Shown: in pieces, positions 56,540-64,000 of the stretch
Layout of the letters: each line of letters begins with the position of its first letter
Position numbering within the stretch: the first letter of the stretch is position 1
Assembly (NCBI GenBank): GCA_022822135.1
Contig: JAJECH010000018.1
Location: 124,001 to 188,000 of the forward strand
Direction of reading: 5' to 3'
From: Pseudomonadales bacterium
GTDB taxonomy: Bacteria > Pseudomonadota > Gammaproteobacteria > Pseudomonadales > Azotimanducaceae
Length of the DNA stretch: 64,000 nt
Translations under genes and position numbers: made by a program
Notes under the pieces: generated by a model
The model's input: only the letters and a program-made list of their open reading frames with translations
Databases searched by the model: none
What the model was told of the DNA's origin: nothing

Positions 56540-59427
56540 GAGCTCTCCGATAACCACTCGTTGATATCCGACGCGACCCCGATTAACCGTTCGGATAGTT
56601 CGAACTGTTCAGTCGCGCGAATGAGGTTGTCGCCGTGGGTTTCGACCTTGAAGTACGTGTCGCCTCTGAAGTGATCAGCTAGGAAACGTATACCCAGCAT
56701 GAAACTCATGTGTGATGGCGCACAGGCGAAACTCTCAAGCGATGCTCTATCAATCTCATAGGACCTTACGAAACCTTTCGTAGTCAACCGAATGCGTGTT
56801 TTTTCTTCTTCCTTATTCACCGAACCTGTTAGAACGGATCGGATCAAGTCACCGAAGTCCCATGCGGGATGTCCCCACATGATGGTGTCAAGGTCGATGA
56901 TTCGTACGACCTTCGGGTTGTCTAGATCGAACAGTAGATTGTTGACCTTGCAATCACCATGAATGACCTGGAATTCATGCGGATCAAAGGTTCGTATTGA
57001 CGAGCGAAGTTTGGTCACCAATTCGACACATTCGCGACTATCGGGCGTTGCGTCGAGCGTGTCATATTCCCGTAAGTACCCGTCGATATCGTGAAAGCCT
57101 TCGATGACAGGTATTGGTCGATTGTTACATTTTTGAAGTAACGTTAAGAATCCACCGAATGCAGACCCAGCCTCTTCGCATAGTTCTGTAGGCAGCACGT
57201 CGAAATTACGCGCTTCCACGAAAGTAGCCGCTCGCCACACTTCACCGTTAACTCCAACAAGATGATCTGCTCCATCTGCCGTTACCAAAGCGCGAGGTAC
57301 CACGCTTCGGATCACGTCATCCAGCATTCGCCGATTAGCCAGTAGTGCCTCAACATCGAATACTGAGCCGTTAATTCGCTGAAGTACGTATTTACTATCG
57401 ATCACAAAGGTATCGTTGATGTGTCCCTTCGTGATTTCTACGACATCGCCATCGCTAGCGCCGAATCGTTTCCCAACACGCATGATCGCATCGTGTAAGA
57501 CCGGGGTGGCTATTGGTAGCAAGTACTCACCAATAGGCTCTCCCAAAGACATATCCACGGGTGACTCCCCTCGATGGATCGCCGCGAGTGTTTCGAGGCG
57601 GCGGCTCAGTTCTCGTAATTCGGCTAGCCTACCTTCCTCTTTTACGCAGTCGTCAAACGCGGCCGCCTGGTTTCGCCATTCCTCAACCCACTTCGTCAGC
57701 GGTAGAGAATCACGCAACGCCGCCTCAACTCGACGCGCTTCGAAACTCTCCGGCGGTAAATAGTCGATAACACGATTAAGTGGGGTATTTAGATCGTACG
57801 GTCTTACATAAGCGCTCTCAATTTGTCCTGACGTACGCGCCCGTACCCGATTCATCCCAATCAATCTGGCATACCACTTAACCGGTTCAAGTTGCTTAAC
57901 TAGAGGGCGCAACGCTGGCGGATTCAGCTCTGACGGCGGTGCCAATAGCCTGCTGATACTGAACTTCCGTTGCCAATAGGGAATACCACGCTCAAGTCGC
58001 GCATACATACTCATTTCGTCCAAGCTCTGATCGCCAGACCAAAACCGCTCCGCCATTGCTGGCATACGACTCCATACCCGCGTGTGTAGCGTTTCATCGT
58101 CAACGATCTCGCTCCACATGCATGCCTCGCCACCGACGACATTGCCACCCTCCCTCCGCGGAACAGGATCGAAAATGCCAAACGACGCTTGCCACCTTAA
58201 ACCATCGCGCACATGTGCAAGTCGCGGGTCCGATAACGCTCGTGTATCGGCATCATTGGATTCATCTATCGTCATCGACGGAAAATAGCGGTAGTGATAG
58301 TCTGCGGGTAGAAACAGGTCCAAGTAATACGGCGAGGATACGATGGTCGCGTGCCCCCCTTGGTGCGCCGCGTCACGGGCTCGCATACCTCGCCAAGCCT
58401 GAATCGTGTACTCCTGCGGTAACTGTGACGCAAGCACCTCATCCCAGCCAATGACTTGCTTCCCCTTCGCTATTAGATGGTTACCGAGTTCCGTGATGAA
58501 CCAAGTCTGTAGTTCATGTGCAGTCGCCATACCATGCGAAGCCATCCAAGCTTGAATCTCTGCGTTTCGATCCCACCACGTGGAATTGACCTCATCGCCT
58601 CCAACATGAACATGGCTATCAGGGAATACCTCAGACAGTTCGTCAAATACACCCTTGATGGCATCGAATACTTCGGGCTTCGTTGGGTTCAAACAGGCTT
58701 CGTGGACACCAAAACCAGTAGACGCCTCCCCTAAGTGCCCTGCACCCCATTCAGGGTATGCCCAAATCCAACTGGTCGTGTGCCCGGGCACGTCGAGCTC
58801 CGGAACGATGCGGATCGCTCGATCCGCCGCAAAGGCTACGAGGTCTTTCAGTTCTTTGGCGGAATAACTTTCGGTGGCAGCGAGACGCGGAAATCGCTCA
58901 CTTCTGAATCGGCATGCTTGGTCGTTCGAGAGATTCAGATGTAGGACGTTCAACCGATAACAAGCCATCAAATCAAGCGTCTCTTTCAACGTTTGAATCG
59001 AAATAAAGTGGCGACTTGCATCGATCATTAACCCGCGCCAGGGATAGGCAGGTTTATCTAAAAGATGACAGTACGGCAGCATGCCGTCGCGCCATGCGAG
59101 TGCTGCTAGCACACTACAGGCGGTAATCGCACCCCAAGTCGAGTTAGCTCGGATTTCAATTCCTGTTTCAGATACACGTATTTCGTACCCGTATTCATCT
59201 TCAAGACGGGGTTCGCGATCAACGTTCTCATCGACATGCACGCGTACTGGATAGCGATCTAACCCATATCGATTTAAAGCGTTCTGAATTCGATTGTGGT
59301 TTGAGCCTTGGGGTTCGATCGTGACCGATGAAGGTTCAAGTGAGCGAGTTTCGTCTAAGCGTCGAATCTCACGAACGCTCGGCAATAAGATGTCAACTGC
59401 GGAATCCCGCTGAACTGAGTTGGACAA
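56536..59427 (-). CDS. GH20 beta-N-acetylhexosaminidase fused to an N-acetylhexosamine 1-kinase-like domain
   Basis: One 963-residue frame with two enzymes. Residues about 10-540 are GH20: WRGLMIDASRH (130-140), the Asp-Glu catalytic pair D278-E279 in HVGGDEV, and sugar-binding Trp residues in IGWDEV (326-331), QAWRG and EACMWSE. A linker follows (about 540-645). Residues about 650-960 are an aminoglycoside-phosphotransferase-fold kinase: ITKGHINDTFVI (665-676), VLQRIN, the catalytic-loop HGDCKVNN (823-830) and the Mg-binding IDLDT (844-848). These motifs resemble NahK. No signal peptide, so probably cytoplasmic. The TTG start lies two bases after the ribH stop. Confidence 0.86.
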   Translation of the reverse strand: MSNSVQRDSAVDILLPSVREIRRLDETRSLEPSSVTIEPQGSNHNRIQNALNRYGLDRYPVRVHVDENVDREPRLEDEYGYEIRVSETGIEIRANSTWGAITACSVLAALAWRDGMLPYCHLLDKPAYPWRGLMIDASRHFISIQTLKETLDLMACYRLNVLHLNLSNDQACRFRSERFPRLAATESYSAKELKDLVAFAADRAIRIVPELDVPGHTTSWIWAYPEWGAGHLGEASTGFGVHEACLNPTKPEVFDAIKGVFDELSEVFPDSHVHVGGDEVNSTWWDRNAEIQAWMASHGMATAHELQTWFITELGNHLIAKGKQVIGWDEVLASQLPQEYTIQAWRGMRARDAAHQGGHATIVSSPYYLDLFLPADYHYRYFPSMTIDESNDADTRALSDPRLAHVRDGLRWQASFGIFDPVPRREGGNVVGGEACMWSEIVDDETLHTRVWSRMPAMAERFWSGDQSLDEMSMYARLERGIPYWQRKFSISRLLAPPSELNPPALRPLVKQLEPVKWYARLIGMNRVRARTSGQIESAYVRPYDLNTPLNRVIDYLPPESFEARRVEAALRDSLPLTKWVEEWRNQAAAFDDCVKEEGRLAELRELSRRLETLAAIHRGESPVDMSLGEPIGEYLLPIATPVLHDAIMRVGKRFGASDGDVVEITKGHINDTFVIDSKYVLQRINGSVFDVEALLANRRMLDDVIRSVVPRALVTADGADHLVGVNGEVWRAATFVEARNFDVLPTELCEEAGSAFGGFLTLLQKCNNRPIPVIEGFHDIDGYLREYDTLDATPDSRECVELVTKLRSSIRTFDPHEFQVIHGDCKVNNLLFDLDNPKVVRIIDLDTIMWGHPAWDFGDLIRSVLTGSVNKEEEKTRIRLTTKGFVRSYEIDRASLESFACAPSHMSFMLGIRFLADHFRGDTYFKVETHGDNLIRATEQFELSERLIGVASDINEWLSESS

Positions 59428-59429
59428 AC

Positions 59430-59906
59430 CTATTCGTTAGCACGTACGAAGTTAATCATCTCAAGCGTCGCCGCTGCTGCTTCGATGCCCTTGTTGAATT
59501 CGTCATCGGACGCGCGAGCAATTGCGTCGGCGATGTCGTACACCGCGATGATCTCATTAATCACCGGCACCTTCTGTTCAACCGAAACCTGTTGCAACGC
59601 TTGCGTCGTCGCATGAACGATCATGTCGAAGTGAGCAGTACTCCCCTTCTCCACCACGCTTAGACATACAAACCCATCGTAGACGCCTTTTTCGGCTAAA
59701 ACACGGACTGCTAGCGGCAATTCGAGTGTGCCTGGAACCTCGTGATCCTCGACCTTTTCGATGCCATGCGCCTTCAATACACGCGTACAAGCTGTCGCCA
59801 TGTTGAGGACGAGTTCTTTGTGCCACTTGGATCTTAGAACTGCAACGATCCCTCCATTGACACGAGGCACCGATGACTTATCTATCGCGGTTAATGACAT
59901 CGTCAA
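59430..59906 (-). CDS. ribH: 6,7-dimethyl-8-ribityllumazine synthase, divergent
   Basis: A 158-residue lumazine synthase, the penultimate enzyme of riboflavin synthesis. GTLELPL (59-65) replaces the common GAFELP; H92 in STAHFD should be the catalytic His; NKGIEAAAATLEM is the usual C-terminal block; W28 probably stacks on the substrate. The sequence between (VVEKGSTAHFD) departs from the common VIRGETPHFD, hinting at a second, RibH2-like type. No other riboflavin gene is nearby. Its start overlaps the GNAT gene as ATGA, and it ends two bases before the GH20-kinase start. Confidence 0.85.
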   Translation of the reverse strand: MTMSLTAIDKSSVPRVNGGIVAVLRSKWHKELVLNMATACTRVLKAHGIEKVEDHEVPGTLELPLAVRVLAEKGVYDGFVCLSVVEKGSTAHFDMIVHATTQALQQVSVEQKVPVINEIIAVYDIADAIARASDDEFNKGIEAAAATLEMINFVRANE

Positions 59907-60310
59907 TCAGCTGTTAATGTCAGCTGCAATCGGTTCGAACCCACCAATTTAAAACCGAGACGACCGAGGAATTCACAGAAAGGTGCGTGAATGATCACTT
60001 CCCGACCTCCTTTTGATTCGATTATGCCGACCGCATGCGCCAACATCCAGCTTCCCAAACCACGGTTTCGATAGGGTTCACTGACTCCCACCCCCTCGAT
60101 CTCAAACGCCAACGGGGACAATCGTTTGAATTTGTACGCCGCAACAACGTCGTCGTGATGTTTCGCGACACGTATGGCATCAAGATTTATGGGGTCGCCC
60201 GCAGGCAGACCTAACAAACCGTACGGACACTCATTTTCTCGAGGTCTGAAAATCGGATATTCGCGAGGATGGATAGGGAAATACCCGTCAGATTCGGTTA
60301 ACTTCGACAT
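59903..60310 (-). CDS. small GNAT-family N-acetyltransferase
   Basis: A 135-residue GNAT protein. RNRGLGSWMLAHA is the acetyl-CoA pyrophosphate loop (about residues 81-93). GREVIIHAPFCEFLGRLGFKLVG is the final strand pair. AFEIEGVGVSEPYRNRG is the usual approach. AGGTAGG precedes the ATG. It starts seven bases after the MFS/PlsC stop and overlaps ribH. Substrate unknown. Confidence 0.8.
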   Translation of the reverse strand: MSKLTESDGYFPIHPREYPIFRPRENECPYGLLGLPAGDPINLDAIRVAKHHDDVVAAYKFKRLSPLAFEIEGVGVSEPYRNRGLGSWMLAHAVGIIESKGGREVIIHAPFCEFLGRLGFKLVGSNRLQLTLTAD

Positions 60311-60317
60311 GACCTAC

Positions 60318-62240
60318 CTATCGTGTACTTCCGCGCAATGCGAGAACCTGATCTTGCAATTCCTCGGCCGTCGCTGCATCGAGTAAGACGGGTTCTCCTA
60401 CGGACACACGAACACGCTTCGGAAGTTTTCGTGCATTGGGTGCTTTCGAAAAGTAGCTACCCCATAATCCACTCAGTGCTACCGGTACCACGGGCACGGG
60501 TGACTCCCGCAAGATCCGTTCGATACCTCGTTGAAAGGGCATCATTTCTCCCGTCGGTGTCAATCGACCTTCCGGGAAGAGACAAAAGATCTCGTTGCTC
60601 GCCAAACCTTCTTTGATTTTCTCGAATGCCTCTTCGTAAACCTTGGCATCCTCTTCCTTCGTGGCTATCGGAACGGCCCCACCGACCTTGCATACAAAGC
60701 GAATAATCGGTAAATCGTAGAACGATCGATGCATGATGAAACGGAGCGGACGACGGATCGCGCCGGCGAGCAGCATGAAATCAACGTACGTGATGTGATT
60801 CGAAACCAACACGACCGGTCCCCGGTCCGGGATGTGGTCGAGACCTTCGTGATCAACGCGGTACACTGAGTGACCCACAAGCCATACGATAAATCGCATG
60901 GCGAATTCTGGTACCGTAACGAAAATGTAGGCTGCGACAAATGCGGTAAGGATGGCGATCAAGAGGAATAACGACGGAATCCCATAATCGAGTACCGTCA
61001 ACCACATGACTGAAATCCCCGCCCCTAGAACCATCGCCAGCGAATTCAGCACATTGTTCCCCGCAATGACACGCGCTACCTTCTCTGGTGGCGTTCTATT
61101 CTGAATGAGTGCTTGCATCGGCACGACAAACACGCCCGCCGATATACCCAAAAAGGCTAAGTCGACAAGAAGCCTAGGAACGCCGTCTGCCGCCAAAAAC
61201 TCAAACGCACTACGAAGCGTTGTAGGTTCAATCGCCAGAATACTGAAATACGAGTCGATCCCCCAAACGCTCATACCTAGTGCGCCGAGAGGCACTAATC
61301 CGATTTCGATTTTTCGACCACTCATCCGTTCACAAATCAACGAACCTATGGCAATCGATACGGTAAAAACCACCAACAGGGCGGTCACGACGGTCCCGTC
61401 GCCGTAAAGGTACTCCTTCGTCAAGTTCGGGACTTGCGTAAGAAATACCGATCCGAGCAGCCAGAACCACGACACCCCAAGCACGCTTCGAAACACCGCT
61501 TTTCTTTCCATCGTTAGTCGGATGAGGTTGACCGTCTCGGTGATCGGGTTCCAATTGATCTTATCGTGGTGGGCAGGTGGTGCGGACGCGATTTGTAGAC
61601 ATGCGACGAATCCAACGATCGCGGCCACAACAACCGTAATCGAAACCCACACATTCACTTGCCCCATGTCCCCTAGCAGGTCGGAATTACCCAGCACGCC
61701 ACCAACAATCGTTCCGAGTAGGATCGCAACGAATGTGCCCATTTCGATCATTGCATTGCCGCCTACGAGTTCCGATGGATGCAACTGTTGTGGCAGTAGC
61801 GAGAACTTCAGTGGTCCGAAAAACGTGGATTGAGTTCCATATAGAAACAGCACCGCGAGCATCGCGATAAGGTTCTGGGTGACCAACGCCACTGCTACGA
61901 GACCCGCAATCAGAATTTCCATCGCCTTGATGTAGCGAACAAGCGTTGCTTTGTCGTAACTATCTGCTAACGCCCCGGCAGTCGCAGAGAACAGGAAAAA
62001 CGGCAGAATGAATAAACCTGCAGCGACGTTATTCAGCAGGTTCGTGTCGTAAGACTGTGAAATCGCACTAAAGACAAAGATCAGCAAAAGAGCTTGCTTG
62101 TATACGTTGTCGTTGAACGCGCCGAAGAATTGGGTAATGAATAACGGTAAGAGACGACGCGTTCCGAGTAAACCAAACTGCGTCGTGGGATGCTCGACGG
62201 CATCGCCGAATTCAGTCGTTGAGTTAATGGATTGAGTCAC
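60318..62240 (-). CDS. MFS transporter fused to a PlsC acyltransferase (LplT/Aas-like)
   Basis: A 640-residue fusion. Residues about 25-420 form an MFS transporter of about twelve helices (ITQFFGAFNDNVYKQALL is the LplT-type opening). Residues about 440-630 are a PlsC domain with SNHITYVDFML (NHx4D) and FCLFPEGRLT. In E. coli, LplT flips lysophospholipids inward and Aas re-acylates them. Here transport and acylation are joined, but the AMP-ligase half of Aas is missing. GTG start at 62240. Confidence 0.9.
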   Translation of the reverse strand: MTQSINSTTEFGDAVEHPTTQFGLLGTRRLLPLFITQFFGAFNDNVYKQALLLIFVFSAISQSYDTNLLNNVAAGLFILPFFLFSATAGALADSYDKATLVRYIKAMEILIAGLVAVALVTQNLIAMLAVLFLYGTQSTFFGPLKFSLLPQQLHPSELVGGNAMIEMGTFVAILLGTIVGGVLGNSDLLGDMGQVNVWVSITVVVAAIVGFVACLQIASAPPAHHDKINWNPITETVNLIRLTMERKAVFRSVLGVSWFWLLGSVFLTQVPNLTKEYLYGDGTVVTALLVVFTVSIAIGSLICERMSGRKIEIGLVPLGALGMSVWGIDSYFSILAIEPTTLRSAFEFLAADGVPRLLVDLAFLGISAGVFVVPMQALIQNRTPPEKVARVIAGNNVLNSLAMVLGAGISVMWLTVLDYGIPSLFLLIAILTAFVAAYIFVTVPEFAMRFIVWLVGHSVYRVDHEGLDHIPDRGPVVLVSNHITYVDFMLLAGAIRRPLRFIMHRSFYDLPIIRFVCKVGGAVPIATKEEDAKVYEEAFEKIKEGLASNEIFCLFPEGRLTPTGEMMPFQRGIERILRESPVPVVPVALSGLWGSYFSKAPNARKLPKRVRVSVGEPVLLDAATAEELQDQVLALRGSTR

Positions 62241-62463
62241 TTCGAGTCCGAGTTACGTGTGTCCGTGCCGAGTCGCGCTCGCGCAATGCGCTAGCTTACT
62301 TGACGGCGAATGGTTTCGATATTCGCTTGAGATCGCCTTTTTCGCGCCGCTGCAACTTGGTCCCGGCTCATGATGTTGTGTGAGAACTACGAATTCAACC
62401 CATTCACGCGTCGGATTTCTACTCCAGTTCCGTATAAACGAGAAAGTAACTTGGAGAACTTGA

Positions 62464-62970
62464 ATGAACGTCAAATCGCTTAGTACGATCGCGTTGACGT
62501 GTTTCATTAGCGTGGTAGCACACGGGCAGACGCCAGAAACGCCACTTGTCGCGCCGACACCACCCATCGACCGCGCTGCAGGAATGGCAATCGAGACGAT
62601 GCGCTCTGCAATTCAAACGCGCTTTGAACGCTTGGATACAAACGGCGACGGGTTCCTAACAAAGAATGAGTTTCCCGAACGTCGAGGATTCGGAAATCGG
62701 AGCCAACGTTCTTCTGGGGATGGCGCACCTCGTGTCCGTGATCAAGCGCGCGCGGGCGACCGACCACGACAGCGTCAGGACCGCATGGCCATTCGATGGC
62801 GATCGTTTGAAGAATACGACACCGATAAAGATGGTCAGGTCAGTAAAGAAGAAATGACCGCACCCGTTGATGAGCTAGCAGCGCTGGACTCAAACGGCGA
62901 CGGTAGGATCGATCAGACAGAAATGCGAACCATCCGTGAATCCAGAGATGCTGCTAAGCAAGTACCATAA
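62464..62970 (+). CDS. exported EF-hand protein
   Basis: A 168-residue protein with a signal peptide (about 1-22, ending VVAHGQ) and three EF-hand loops: DTNGDGFLTKNE (58-69), DTDKDGQVSKEE and DSNGDGRIDQTE. A basic, Arg/Gln-rich stretch lies between the first and second loops. It probably binds Ca2+ in the periplasm. GGAG lies eight bases before the ATG. It is followed, 77 bases later, by an ECF sigma gene on the same strand. Confidence 0.88.
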   Translation: MNVKSLSTIALTCFISVVAHGQTPETPLVAPTPPIDRAAGMAIETMRSAIQTRFERLDTNGDGFLTKNEFPERRGFGNRSQRSSGDGAPRVRDQARAGDRPRQRQDRMAIRWRSFEEYDTDKDGQVSKEEMTAPVDELAALDSNGDGRIDQTEMRTIRESRDAAKQVP

Positions 62971-63047
62971 AGCTCGCAGTAAATCCTATCTGACTGATTT
63001 GGTTAGGCGTGAGTCAATCATGCACGATTCAGTTGATGCCATCTTAG

Positions 63048-63605
63048 ATGGATCGACAACCGTTGAAAGCCGATTCTGACGAGTATCTCATGCGACGAGT
63101 TCAGCAGGGAGACGAATCAGCTTTTTCGATGTTGGTGCAACGTCACACACAGAGCATCCACGCATTTATCTACCGCCTATGTGGAAATCGAGGCGATGCC
63201 GAAGACATCACCCAAGAAACGTTTCTCAGGCTTTGGCAGCGCTCGTCGCAATGGACCCCCGACACCGTTCGATTCACAACGTGGATACATCAAATCGCGC
63301 GAAACCTGTGTATCGATCAGTTTCGTCGAGAACAATCGCTGAAACGAACGTCGAGTCACGAAAACACCGAGTTCGCCGACTCAACGATCGAGTCTATAGA
63401 GGAGGACGCGAAACGACAGGCAATGCGGGACGAGATCGGAACCCTACCCGAACGCCAACGCACCGCTATCGTGCTTTGTCAAGTTCAAGGCTGGACGCAA
63501 CAGGATGCTGCGAAAGTTCTTGATACGAGCGTGGATGGTGTTCAAGCATTGATTGGTCGCGCGCGGCGAACGTTGCGCGCCAGTTTGGTAAAGAACTATG
63601 AATGA
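63048..63605 (+). CDS. ECF-family RNA polymerase sigma factor
   Basis: A 185-residue sigma-70-family factor. Region 2 contains AFIYRLCGNRGDAEDITQETFLRLW and the -10-binding helix FTTWIHQIARNLCIDQFRRE. Region 4 contains LPERQRTAIVLCQVQGWTQQDAAKVLDTSVDGVQALIGRARRTLR. The gene overlaps the next, probably its anti-sigma factor, by eight bases. Confidence 0.93.
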   Translation: MDRQPLKADSDEYLMRRVQQGDESAFSMLVQRHTQSIHAFIYRLCGNRGDAEDITQETFLRLWQRSSQWTPDTVRFTTWIHQIARNLCIDQFRREQSLKRTSSHENTEFADSTIESIEEDAKRQAMRDEIGTLPERQRTAIVLCQVQGWTQQDAAKVLDTSVDGVQALIGRARRTLRASLVKNYE

Positions 63606-64000
63606 ACAGAACTTCGAAGAGTACCTAGACCTTCACGGTAGCGAACTGTCTTCGTGGCCTGAGCACTTGCGTGACGAGGCAAATGAGCTGCTATCGAAGA
63701 GTTCCTCAGTGCAAGCTCTGCTCGACGCACAAGTCGCCGTCGATCAGGTTTTAGCAGATGTGATGATCGTTCCCAAGACCTTTAATCTCGAACAGAAGAT
63801 CATGGCGAGGTTTGCTGCTCAAAAGCAACGCTTCGAGCTTCGAAATTGGAGCGCTTTTCTATGGAAACCGGCATTCGCTGCGACCTGCTCCCTCGCATTT
63901 GGTATTTATCTCGGAGCGGCTAACCAGGAATTACCAGTCGATCTCGCGGAGGATTTGACATACGTAACTTTTTACGACTACGAAGAGTGGTCAGGAGAAG
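63598..64000 (+). CDS. probable membrane anti-sigma factor, 3' end outside the window
   Basis: At least 134 residues. The N-terminal cytoplasmic half is acidic and helical (LHGSELSSWPEHLRDEANELL), and one membrane segment follows (about 101-115, FLWKPAFAATCSLAFGIYLGAA). I infer an anti-sigma role from its position right after and overlapping the ECF gene. No zinc-finger HxxxCxxC motif is seen. It runs off the right edge. Confidence 0.65.
   Translation, partial: MNEQNFEEYLDLHGSELSSWPEHLRDEANELLSKSSSVQALLDAQVAVDQVLADVMIVPKTFNLEQKIMARFAAQKQRFELRNWSAFLWKPAFAATCSLAFGIYLGAANQELPVDLAEDLTYVTFYDYEEWSGE

Noticed and set aside
62380-62440. GAACT...GTCGG as an ECF-type promoter upstream of the EF-hand gene
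   Set aside because: The spacing, about 21 bases, is too long for ECF promoters, usually about 16-17.
1-64000. tRNA, rRNA, CRISPR, insertion-sequence and prophage signals
   Set aside because: I saw no cloverleaf, repeat-spacer pattern, transposase, integrase or phage gene while reading both strands; a dedicated search could still find weak cases.

Overview
The window looks like chromosomal DNA of a free-living, Gram-negative, aerobic heterotroph, most likely a gammaproteobacterium of marine type. The evidence is an E. coli-like nuo operon with a fused nuoCD, full-length DsbD, DjlA, Mpl (murein-peptide recycling), a QmcA/YbbJ-type pair, DUF2333, ClpB behind a sigma-32-like promoter, and many families common in marine heterotrophs (phytanoyl-CoA dioxygenases, a sulfatase, Gfo/Idh/MocA oxidoreductases, ThuA, a GH20 hexosaminidase). 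This placement is an inference; no rRNA or tRNA was seen. I saw no insertion sequence, prophage, CRISPR array or integron. Coding density is high, many genes overlap by 1-4 bases, and GTG or TTG starts are frequent.

Layout. 1-2.5 kb (minus): dsbD, aroQ and the start of thpR. 2.7-9.5 kb: a DUF2333 membrane protein, a K+-dependent-type membrane pyrophosphatase (hppA) convergent with a pyrophosphate-dependent phosphofructokinase (pfp), then a small membrane protein and mpl. 9.5-13.3 kb (minus): acyl-CoA dehydrogenase, acyltransferase, djlA. 13.3-14.1 kb holds no secure gene. 14.1-18.6 kb: D-2-hydroxyacid dehydrogenase, GNAT acetyltransferase, phytanoyl-CoA dioxygenase and sulfatase. 18.8-33.3 kb (minus): a complete 13-gene complex I operon, nuoABCDEFGHIJKLMN with nuoCD fused. 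Divergent from it is a PQQ-type dehydrogenase (33.5-35.6 kb), which may also feed electrons to quinone.

35.7-39.4 kb: small membrane protein, VOC protein, and a plus-strand run of an unknown protein, Gfo/Idh/MocA oxidoreductase, ThuA protein and a cupin-like protein. 39.4-43.5 kb (minus): qmcA, a short NfeD protein and clpB. 43.6-46.6 kb: a DUF6471 protein and two adjacent acyl-CoA dehydrogenases. 46.7-49.8 kb: glutamine-dependent nadE overlapping a secreted metallo-beta-lactamase-fold protein that has lost its metal ligands, then a 38-residue ribosomal protein Thx. 49.8-56.5 kb: a second Gfo/Idh/MocA protein, a coiled-coil/winged-helix-like protein, a phytanoyl-dioxygenase/HEAT-repeat fusion next to an amidase, a membrane protein, a TonB C-terminal-domain protein and an amidohydrolase.

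56.5-62.2 kb (minus) is the most unusual region. A tight four-gene run encodes an MFS/PlsC fusion, a GNAT protein, an atypical lumazine synthase and a 963-residue fusion of a GH20 beta-N-acetylhexosaminidase with a kinase resembling N-acetylhexosamine 1-kinase. The window ends with an EF-hand protein, an ECF sigma factor and the start of its probable anti-sigma factor.

The strongest candidates for something not yet described are the GH20-kinase fusion (possibly one polypeptide that both releases and 1-phosphorylates N-acetylhexosamine), the metal-less MBL-fold protein coupled to nadE, and the dioxygenase-HEAT fusion.
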